From Balanoglossus misakiensis (taxonomy: Eukaryota > Hemichordata), in NCBI GenBank assembly GCA_040954595.2, contig CM082584.2, positions 3,596,001-3,660,000 of the forward strand: 64,000 bases of DNA, in the 5' to 3' direction. Positions 46,701 to 55,303 of the stretch are shown piece after piece. How positions within the stretch are numbered: position 1 is the first letter of the stretch; every line of letters begins with the position of its first letter. Below the pieces are notes generated by a model. It did no database searches and was not told the DNA's origin. It saw nothing but the letters and a program-made list of their open reading frames with translations. The translations under genes were made by a program, and so were the position numbers.

Positions 46701-49700
46701 TATTCATAATTCATTTTTATTGCAACGATATACTATTATATACTTCAATTACTTTACGAAATTTATAATTGAGGTGTGGAAAGCCTCATCACCTGTATTG
46801 CATACAGTGTACATAGGATCAGGACAGCGAATGTTTTCGGCGTAGGGGGGGGGGGTCATCATATTTTGGTCCTGGGTGAAGGGGGGGTCGGCCTGATTTT
46901 GAAAACCCATGACACAAACTTGCCTCCCCCCCCCAGCCGTAAAAACTAAACGGTCCCTTACAGAGTATGAATTCAAAGTTTACCAATAATTTATCGCAAC
47001 ATACAAGAGCAACAAAAATGGTTCCCAGATATCCACAAGGCTATGTACAGTCCACACAAGTTCAATTTCCAAATAAACAAGTCAAATATGTACATAAAAA
47101 ATAAATCAATTAATAATATACCTCCGACAGACCCTCCACTTGTCAACTTAATGTTGCACGTGACTTCTGGTGGCTCACGGTTTGAAGCGGCGCTGATGTA
47201 ATTGCCATAGTCGTTCTCTGTGATAAACGCTATGGTCAGTGTACTTGTTGTGATGGCTCCTTCCGTTGTCTCGTCGACGCCCTCGTATAAATCAACGTCG
47301 TTCTTCGTCCATGTAAATGTCGGCGCGGGGTTGGCGTCCACGACGCAGGCAAGCGTTACATTGGAACCGACGTCTGCGTACACTTGGGAGCTGGATTTGG
47401 CGTATAGAACTGAGGGCTTATCTGTCATAAAATGAACAACAGAGAGGTGTCATGGGAAACTCTTTCCCTAGTGGAGGTGGATTGGTAGAAAGGAATGGCG
47501 ACGAAAGAAATCGGGGACTCCCCCCTTCTCTTGATTGACAAATTTTCAATCGTTGTACTACTACTTATACTATTACTAGATACACAGGCAATTTAAAGAC
47601 CTTCGTCGTCATCCGAAGGCTTGGTTTGCAAAAAAAATTAAATGTTTTCCTTCAGATAGTATTATACTAATGTAAACATATATGAACGTGTTATAATTCC
47701 ATCTTTTCTAGGCAACGTCGCGTTGAGATAAACCCAAAGTTAAACACACACTGTAAATTAAATAAAAGTAGTAAAATGTATATTTGTCAAGATCTGTTCA
47801 ATGAATACAGAGTCAAGAACAGTTAACCTTTACTTCTTTTGCCATCGATCACGATATTTAAAAAATATGCAGAAGTGGATTTCTACAAAATATATTATAT
47901 TGTCACAACGAAGCTGGTGCGATACAGAAATGAACTGGATAGATTTTGCGTGAAGGTTTGGCTAGTGTAAATTTTGAAATAAAAATGTCATGCTGATAGT
48001 GTTTTTAATACGAACAAGATGGTAACTTACAATATATGTCTAGGTACGTGGTGTCATTACCAATACCAGTCGTGTCGTCATAGTACGTGTTGGTAGCCAC
48101 GCAAGTGTATTCGCCCATCATTTCTTTGCTCAAGCCAGTCATAGCAAGACTACCACCAGCTGATGTTGTCCCATCGACTAAAATCCAACCTATGTCGTTT
48201 ACGGCCGGGTTACTTTGGAGCACTTGACATGCAAGGGTCACACTTTCTCCCTCTCCACGGCCAACGATGTTGTCTGCTGTCCGCACAGCCGGGGGATCTA
48301 ATGGAGAAATTTACTAATTTATTTCTCAGCACAGTACCGGCACCTGCTCTTACAAAGGTAACTAAGAGCTGACGGTTGGTTTCATTACATTCGCAAACAT
48401 TCACTTACACTGAACATCCAGATAGAAATCTTTAGAGTCGCTCCCACTTATTCCGTCGAAGAAATTATTGGTCGCCCTGCATTCATAAGTTCCACTCTGA
48501 CTTCGGGTGACATGTTCCAATTGCAATGATCCCGTGTTGCTGACCACAACGCTCCGCAGCCTCCATTGCAGTGAGGCTGTCGGGTTGGCATCGGCAGTGC
48601 ACGCTCTGTGAAAACTTCCCCCTTCTACCACCACACCACTGGTTGTTTCAAGAGTCACTTCAGGAGTATCTAATTAATATGATAATAAATCCGAGCATGA
48701 TTGTTCATCCCAGATCCTATTAAGCATCATCATCGCAACCACCGCCAACACCACCACTACCACCAGACTATCAACAACATTATTACTCTGCAAATCATAT
48801 GTCATCTCCTTTTCTCTGCTCTGGTGTCGTTCGACTTCCTCTTTGCATAATTGATTTTCTCATGAATAATACGAAGCTGTATCACTTTCCCACTGTTAAT
48901 TGTCATCGCAAGGCTGGGTACCATTAACAACTGCATGTGCATGTATTCTTGAATAACATGTCAATATTTTTTTGTTAACTATATACCTTCGGTTATTCCT
49001 TTATTATGAAAACTTTCCATTCAACGCTAAGAAGTATAATGTTAACTTACACTGTACGTCAAGTTCAAATGAGTCATCCCCATTTTCACTGGTGTTATCC
49101 CAGAAGGTGTTCTGAGCTCGGCACGTGTATTCCCCACTGTCAGCACGGTCTGCACCATTTATGACTAGCAACGTACCATACCCGACAACAAGGCTGTTCT
49201 TCACCCACTGCACGTTCGCTGTAGGGTTAGCATCTATTATACATTGCTTGGTGTACCTGTCACCCTCCTTTACCGCGTTGTTGCCGTTAGAGACGTCAAC
49301 ATCCGGGGAATCTGTTGACGAATGGGTCAGTGGGAAAAGATTATTAGGCCTGAACTCACTTTCTCCAAGTCTTGATAGTCACCATTATCGTGGCCCTTTA
49401 ATTTAATTTTACTTATCACAAATTTTATTTTAGAGAACCAAATTTTATTTTTCGAAAGCAAATTTTATTTTTTCCAAGAATAATATTTTAATAAAGATTG
49501 ATTTTGTCCAAAATAAACAGTAACAACTTGAGATAAACTTATTCATACTACGTGGATTTTTTTTCTCAAAAAGAAATGTTTTAATTTTTAAAGAAAAAGT
49601 TTATTTTGTAAAATAACAAATTATTTTTCCCAGGTGAAAATGTTTATTTTACGGAGTTAAATTTTAATTTACATTTAAATAACCTTTAAACACTCGAGAT

Positions 49701-52700
49701 AAAATTATCTGTACTCGGATTTGTCTGCCTGAGCCGTAGTAGATACAATTTGTAAACATTGCACTGTGGATAGATAGCCATCTCATCTGTTTGTTGGATT
49801 TATGTACTCCTGTAACGTCCTCATGTATGGGAATTGTGGGATAGCTTCATTTCCGCCGCAAAGAAAAAAGTATTTTGCTTTCTGAAAATATATTTTGTCA
49901 TGCATGTCAGAGAAAGTCGCACGCCGAAACCTGAATTGCGCCCTCATAACAAAGGTTTGTCAGTAGCAATAGAAAGAACGCTCCCATAAGTTGTGTTACT
50001 AGAAATCAGATTAAAATATATTTACATCAGTAAAATAAAATTTTCACCAGCTAAAAGTAATGTGTTAATTAGAAAAATTCTTAAAAAATAAATATTTCTT
50101 TCCGAAAATAAAATAATTCTATGTAGTATAGATAATTTTATCTCAAGTGTTAGAATTTTATTTTGGAAAAAAATCTTAAAATTTTAGTCTCGGAAAAAAT
50201 AAAATTGGCTTTCGGAAATTAAACTTTTGTTCTCTAAAATAAGAGTTGTGTAAAGTATAATTAAAGTTTTACTGTCACAATTAAAAGGTTTACTCCACCG
50301 AAATTGAAATTGTGTGCGTCAAAATTATAGTTGCCTTCACCAAAACTTAAGTTTACTTTTGGGAAAAGATATTGTCTATAATTTTGAAAGTTTAACTTTC
50401 AAAATAATATTTTAGAATTGACATGAAGGGGCTCTCGTACACCATCACCATGAAAAATAAACTTAAATGAATTTCTGCACTAAACAGTTACTATATCTGC
50501 ATTTTTGTTTCTATGAAGACATCGGGTATAAGAGTATGCTTAACGTGAACATGTCACTTACATTGTACATCAACAAAAATCGATGTAGTATTCGAAGCGA
50601 TGACTCCATTCCAAAATGTGTTTGTTGCCGTGCAGGTGAAGTTTCCGTGGTCGTCACGTGACACAGGATCGAAACTTAGCCATTCGTCAGTGGAACCGCT
50701 ATTCCAGTTAATATCATCGACGTCCGGGTTCCCTTCAACTACCACACATTCCACGGTGATGTCGTCACCTTCGATTACCTGACCGTTCGCACTTGTGTAT
50801 CCTGTGATTCTGGTGTCAAGCTCAGGGCCATCTGCAAAGAGTTTATATTGGGTGTAGCATGCCTGATCTACCCGTACAACGTTTCAAAGGGATTCTCGAC
50901 TCTGTGTCTCAGTTTTTTCTCACTGCTTTAGAATTTCATTACACAAAAGAAGCTCAGTGTTATTTTGAGGTTGCATTCAGATACACGCGACAATACAAAT
51001 GTACTTTTTAGTGCTTTATCAGTTGACGTTACTTGGTATCTACGGATATGTAACACACGACGCATATTGGCAAATAGATCGATACTTTTTTAGAGTGCTT
51101 AAAGTTGTATTGCATGATTTACAGCAAAAAGGTCATGCCATTACAAATTGCAAAAACATATCCCACCAAAAGAATGGAAAATAGATCCCGCCCTGACCTT
51201 TCTTCCTTCTGTAGTTTTTTAACAAAAACATCAAATGTTAGGCAGTATACTTTGTTGGTTGCTTGATAAAAACATTCCAAATCTTGCACATTTCAATAGA
51301 ATGTGGGACAGAGGTGAGAGGTTAAACGCCAACACACTACCAAACGCAAGAGGAAACAGACTTGAAAGCACAAGCGGATATCTATAAATCTCAATTAATC
51401 AATGATTGATAAACCGACCTGTCAATTTATAAAGTGTTGAAGTACATGTACATGCAATAAATGCATAAATACATACCGTATACATGCAAACTTACATTGT
51501 ACATCCATGGTCAAGTTCTGTTCACAGGCCAGTGTTATTGATACATCGATAAAGTAACACTTGAAAACATCACCGCGGTTGGTTCGGTCCAGTGTTGTTG
51601 TATATGTAATTGTTGTGTCGTCGGTTCGGGCTACCTCTTGGTTGTTTTGCAACCAGACAAGCGAACCCGGCGCGCCCTCTGTCAGATCTACGGAGCAGTT
51701 GAAGACAGCTATATCCACGCCCTCGATGACGCTCGTTCCCGGGGTAACCTGGCAACTTGGTGTTTCTGTGCAAAATAGCCAAAAGACATAATTCAACACA
51801 TTACATTTTAAATGATTGCTGGCAGGAACGTCCATGTCCTGACACAACCAGGCCTACATACACTCAAACACACTGATAGAGAAAGACTGAAAAAATGTTA
51901 AAAATAAACCTGGTATACACCATAGCACTCCACTCAAAAACATGATCTGATCTTACAGTTACTGTGGGTGTGTAGCCCTACATATTCTTTGACATGTATC
52001 ACGCCCAACACCCAAGGGGATAGTAACAGTACAGCCAGCATTAATGTATACGAGCATTTCCACTGATCTGATTGTGCGGTCCGCTGTGTATACTCACCCA
52101 ACACATATAGATTAGCCTCAGCCGTCAAGCCAGTTTCGTTCACGCTGCATTTATACGAAGCTGATAAACTGTTTAAGACATTCGCTATGTACAGGTGAAA
52201 CTCCCCTTGTGAATGGTCGCCGGTGATTTCATATGTGTCGTAGTATGTCTCGTTACCGAATGAAATTTGCTCATACTGAGAGTCGAATTTTGCAGACCAT
52301 GTTATAGTTATATTTGAGTCGGTTATACTGCAGTTAAATTGTGCGGGCGACCCAACCAACACCAATGTGTCTACTGGCGTTTCTCGAAAACTTGTCTGTG
52401 ACTGACCTGCAATTATCATACACAGAAATATATGTATAGAATATTTAATATCAGTTCTGTCACAACTGAATGTTATTGTACAGGTACTAATTATTTCAAT
52501 CAAAATCCAATAACCTGGTACTTGTGGAGTTCCTTATACAGGGAACTGTATTTACTTCCCCCTTTCAATTGAGTTTTATTACTTCCGGTTCATGTGCGCA
52601 ATCCAATACTTTCGCCTGTCGAGCCGTGTTGAATGTCTCTGCTTTCAACTCACATCTCCACGGTTCATAATTGTGCATAATGGTTTAGGGAAGTTGTGTG

Positions 52701-53325
52701 AATGTATTTTGTGCAAGAGTGACCGTGGTAGGGCCAACAATGAAGGCATTTCATAAACACGTGCTGTTTTCTCGCCTTGACTTCTTCTTCAGAGAAATCA
52801 ACTTCGTAATTTAAATGGTACAGTTATGATATTTACCCTGGCAGACTTAACACATGTTATTTAAATTAAATCTCGTAAACCTGGACACATGAGTATGCAG
52901 GGGCAGGTTATTAATTCCTTCCAGTTATTTTCTAAACTTTCACTTCAATAAATTTTGGATACATTGCACCCACAATCAAATGTACAGTCAATCATCCAAC
53001 AAAACTGTAGACTTTCAACAGTAGCAATTGAAAAATTACACATTCGTCAAGGTACTTGCACAATTATGGTGGAATGAATGCGTTATTGGGATTTTAAGAA
53101 AACTTATTGAATTGTGAAATATTTAGTATGAAATATGAAATTTACCTATCCAGTTCCTGGAATAAATCGTGTTGAAATGGACCTTCAATATTTATACCAT
53201 GCATGACTGACTGTCAGGGGCAAAACACCTATTAAATTTTTGAGCTCAGCGACCAGACAATGGTACTTACAGTTGATGTGTATAAGGAATCCAATGGAAG
53301 CCAGGAGAGAGATTCGCAGAAGCAT
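41881..53325 (-). CDS. Gene D: 7-Ig receptor with tyrosine pseudokinase domain
   Basis: Exons in transcript order: 53325-53271 (signal); 52406-52098, 51765-51496, 50831-50562, 49311-49051, 48669-48409, 48297-48031, 47421-47122 (Ig); 46279-46188 (TM); 45983-45927, 45180-45118, 44791-44729 (juxtamembrane); 44299-44077, 43888-43778, 43520-43333, 43114-42998, 42681-42570, 42303-42204, 41980-41881 (kinase-like). These give 1073 in-frame residues; the last short exon is not placed. The N-lobe is kept (GEGSFGQV loop, VAVK lysine, helix-C Glu), but HRD has become HGE, the catalytic-loop Asn is Ser, and DFG is NIG. No phosphotransfer is expected; nucleotide binding is possible. Seven Ig domains plus a kinase recalls VEGF receptors, but the ectodomain is kin to genes B and C, so shared layout does not prove orthology. 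Confidence 0.9.
42836..42966. repeat. (GAAT)n/(GAAC)n microsatellite
   Basis: Tetranucleotide array ending about 30 bp from the 3' border (42998) of the gene D catalytic-loop exon. Confidence 0.95.
42998..43114 (-). CDS. Gene D degenerate catalytic-loop exon
   Basis: A 117-bp phase 0-0 exon: [13 protein letters not shown], then KLSNIGLRG. Against the canonical HRDLAARN and DFG the changes are R to G, catalytic Asp to Glu, Mg-binding Asn to Ser, and DFG to NIG. The activation segment up to RWMAPE contains no tyrosine. The reading frame is open and the splice sites are good, so these are real substitutions in an intact gene. Confidence 0.9.
43333..44299 (-). CDS. Gene D kinase-like N-lobe exons
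   Basis: Exons 44299-44077 (0-1), 43888-43778 (1-1) and 43520-43333 (1-0). The first opens with [13 protein letters not shown] (STYMSL fits the ITIM pattern; KYEAL is YxxL) and runs into GEGSFGQV and VVAVKTVK. The second has the helix-C Glu in LLIELEILK and VVGLLGCC. The third has the hinge [13 protein letters not shown] and ends FLASKN just before the catalytic loop. ATP-site residues on this side look intact. Confidence 0.9.
43644..43703. repeat. (GTT)n microsatellite
   Basis: About 20 trinucleotide units in a gene D kinase intron. Confidence 0.95.
44729..45983 (-). CDS. Gene D juxtamembrane exons, two duplicated
   Basis: Three phase 0-0 exons: 45983-45927 (57 bp), 45180-45118 (63 bp) and 44791-44729 (63 bp). 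The latter two are copies of each other: T-E/K-E-N-E-x-x-x-GHYQDL then a basic end. Each adds one YQDL (YxxL) site before the kinase-like domain. Flanking intron sequence is also similar, so a piece of about 0.35-0.4 kb was duplicated in tandem. Confidence 0.82.
45463..45785. repeat. Dispersed repeat, copy 2
   Basis: Copy of the element at 29810-30153, including CACATTGCATTCTGGGCGAA and CCATATGAGATTTTCATCAC. It lies in the gene D intron between the first two juxtamembrane exons. Confidence 0.88.
46117..46151. repeat. (ACAT)n microsatellite
   Basis: Short array about 35 bp downstream (transcript sense) of the gene D TM exon. Confidence 0.95.
46188..46279 (-). CDS. Gene D transmembrane exon
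   Basis: A 92-bp exon, phase 1-0. The helix [20 protein letters not shown] is followed by [10 protein letters not shown]. Like that of gene C it is rich in small residues. Confidence 0.92.
46352..46957. mobile_element. Non-autonomous TIR element (MITE-like), about 606 bp
   Basis: Ends are inverted repeats of about 22 bp (GGGACCGTTCAGTTTTTACG at the left, its complement with one mismatch at the right), flanked by TTA on both sides as a 3-bp target duplication. The interior is G-run rich and contains two copies of a GGAGGGGGACACCCC-type block. No transposase. TTA sites and GGG-type ends suit PIF/Harbinger-like MITEs (inference). It sits in the gene D intron between the TM and Ig 7 exons. Confidence 0.75.
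47122..47421 (-). CDS. Gene D Ig domain 7 (membrane-proximal, F-strand Cys lost)
   Basis: A 300-bp phase-1 exon. The B-strand Cys is present (LACVVDANP) and Trp is in FTWTKND, but the F strand reads [10 protein letters not shown] where the family has YTCxASN. A Cys two strands on (EVTCNIK) may pair instead. Otherwise it matches the last domains of A, B and C. Confidence 0.88.
48031..50831 (-). CDS. Gene D Ig domains 3-6 (four exons)
   Basis: Exons 50831-50562 (270), 49311-49051 (261), 48669-48409 (261) and 48297-48031 (267), all phase 1-1. Domain 3 opens with [16 protein letters not shown], like domain 3 of B and C. Domains 3-5 carry FWNG, FWDN and FFDG motifs; domain 6 carries YYDD. Domain 6 begins YPPAV after splicing, the classic linker of nephrin- and CD22-like proteins. 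The 1.25-kb intron between domains 3 and 4 contains an AT-rich fold-back element. Confidence 0.9.
49405..50265. mobile_element. AT-rich fold-back element
   Basis: The left end (repeated AAATTTTATTTT with CGAAAGC) is the reverse complement of the right end (GGCTTTCGG, TTCTCTAAAATAAGAG) over roughly 80-100 bp, with mismatches. The interior is AT-rich and full of TTTATTTT blocks facing both ways. It fills the gene D intron between Ig domains 3 and 4. No coding capacity. Confidence 0.65.
51496..51765 (-). CDS. Gene D Ig domain 2 (extra cysteine pair)
   Basis: A 270-bp phase-1 exon with core Cys in FNCSV and FKCYF, plus PSCQV and LACEQ, as in domain 2 of B and C. Contains LVWLQNN and the LDRTNRGD region comparable to FDRTQNGS of gene B. 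Confidence 0.9.
52098..52406 (-). CDS. Gene D Ig domain 1 (V-type)
   Basis: A 309-bp phase-1 exon with FNCSI, ITWSAK and YKCSVN. It includes [19 protein letters not shown], which matches the decayed exon at 54156-54457. Equal in length to gene C domain 1. Confidence 0.9.
53271..53325 (-). CDS. Gene D signal-peptide exon
   Basis: Minus-strand ATG at 53325-53323 codes [18 protein letters not shown] plus one base T before GTAAGT (phase 1). Same length class and same position of the first intron as in genes B and C. Confidence 0.9.
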
Positions 53326-54155
53326 TTTGAAGTGGCACCAGTCGGCTTTCTCTCAGAAGCTGGGCCTAAAAACAATATCGTTTGGCCACAGGGTCTGTAA
53401 ACATGTGTGAAAAACAATAATCAGATATTTATCTGTAACAATGCATGCATCGAAACAGAGGACTTAAAATTAATTAACCTGTTCTATTTCCTCATACACA
53501 TCCTCTTGGTATTACTTGATACTGAGACCTTACATGACCTACCATGCGTCAAATGATGCCTTGGGTTTTTTATGTGATTTTTCTTCTGTGATACGACATT
53601 TAAAAACAGTTTTATCACCCAAATGACGAGCACCTAGAAACCTACTTGCCGTATGGTCAAAACTGGTTCGCCTGCACTCAGCGATGTGGTTCACTGAAGT
53701 GGCCTGCTATACCTGCCGTGCCATTCTGAATTCTTCCGGTTAATGTAAAACTCTTGTTAAGTGAAGACAATGAAATATATACTTACGATAGTGTCATCAA
53801 TGGCCGACCTTGCATCACCTTCTTCAGAAACTTTGGGTAGAATCAGTGGGAAAACAACTGAAAATAGGCGGCCTGTTGAGCTTGGGACACAGATTCTGAA
53901 GTTGTCACGTCTTTCTGTTTGTTGCACTCTGTGTCATGCCTAAGAGGGTCAGAGGTCATCTATTACTTAAATGACGGAATGCGTGGTGGTAGTGTCAATA
54001 GAAAGACGACGTGATACTTACCACGCACTGAATGAAAATGGCCGAAGGGCTTGCCCAAGAAAATGCGAAAATATTTGTATATACCCGGGTATGTCTCGAA
54101 TTTAACCAAACTCTCGACGGGGTTATCGTTTAAACATATAACTGAAAGTGATACA
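53326..54155. other. Upstream region of gene D
   Basis: No exon seen. It should contain the gene D promoter and 5' UTR; no clear TATA box or initiator could be assigned. Confidence 0.5.
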
Positions 54156-54457
54156 CTCGCTTATGACGGTAAGCTCAGCAGAGGTCCTATCACTTACTGG
54201 ACGTTGTACCTTCAAAGCCTGTCGTGATATTGGAAATATGCAGATTAAACTCTTGTGATTGATTTCCAACGATGGTGTAGCCTTCCCTAAAAATTTCACC
54301 ATTTTCGCTAATTTGATGATCATAATCTGTGTTGTCAATATACCATCCTCCAATGGCAAGGTCAACAGCAGAGCAATTTAATTTTGTATCAAATCCTTCT
54401 ACTGCATGTGTGTTGATTGGAGTCTCTGTAAATCTTCCTTCCATATGATTGCCAAAC
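54156..54457 (-). pseudogene. Decayed V-type Ig exon upstream of gene D
   Basis: The open part reads FTETPINTHAVEGFDTKLNC, then GGWYIDN, and a NQSQEFNLHISNI stretch very like gene D domain 1. The second Cys region is missing, with a stop after GFEGTTSSK. A G-strand remnant (DRTSAELTVISE) follows in another frame, showing an internal deletion or frameshift. The acceptor phase also does not fit a signal exon. It looks like the leftover of a duplicated gene D 5' end. Confidence 0.68.
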
Positions 54458-55036
54458 CTGTCAAAGTGGAATAATTTTGTAGTAAACTTAGCTCCATGAT
54501 TTTTTGTGTACATTAATATTGATTAAACATGTTGCAGTTAGGTCAGTAGATCACATAACACTATAACATCTCAAGAAAACGAAACCTTTAACCAGTGGTT
54601 GTAGTTTGTGTTTTCTTGTACTCACATTGACTTCTAAATTTGATACCAGTCTGGCCTTTACACATTTACCTTATTTACCTGGATTTTTGCCGCCATGGTT
54701 AAATGCAAGGGCGACAATGGGCCGATTCACAAAGTGTTCCTCTTTTTGTTTTCAAAATGGCATGTTGTTCTTGTCGGATAATCTGAAAGTAAGAGATTGG
54801 ATTTGAAAACTGTTCATTGAACTTGTATTAAATACAAAATTATGCCGTAGCAGTATCAATCCTGGCTGACTGTCTATTTTAGAGCATTTCATAAGAGAAT
54901 ACTAGCCACTTCAACATACTGTGACTTAGTTGAAAAAAACTGAACAAAAACACAGAGGAGAATGTTAAAAGTTCCTTTTCCTTAAATACATGTACTCATT
55001 ACATAAAACATAAAAACATTTAAACAAATGGTTTTA
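54458..55036. other. Gap between the decayed V exon and gene E
   Basis: 579 bp containing the gene E 3' end. No signal-peptide exon for the decayed V domain was found here. Confidence 0.5.
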
Positions 55037-55303
55037 TTACATTTTCAATTTACTTTGGTGTAAAATGTATTGGTCGACAGGGTCTCCCTGAACATTGAAC
55101 AAAATCATGGTGATGGTGTGATTGTAAACTAAAAGGTCGCCCATATGCAGTTGAGTGCAAAGTGAGTTATTCTTAAAACTATACAGTCCAACTGCAGTCA
55201 TCCATTCCTGATGTGCTGTCCCTAATTTTTTTCTAATCAGGAACAATTCCGTTTCATTTTTAATATGTGTGTCAAAATTCGGTTGACCCCAAGCATCGAT
55301 GAT
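55037..55303 (-). CDS. Gene E terminal exon
   Basis: 89 codons including stop, after TTTCAG (phase 0). Contains three Asn-glycosylation sites (KNETEL, KNNSL, YNHTI) and one Cys (SLCTQL). No known domain recognised. A reverse AATAAA (55033-55038) overlaps the stop and may be its poly(A) signal. Confidence 0.68.
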   Translation of the reverse strand: MIDAWGQPNFDTHIKNETELFLIRKKLGTAHQEWMTAVGLYSFKNNSLCTQLHMGDLLVYNHTITMILFNVQGDPVDQYILHQSKLKM

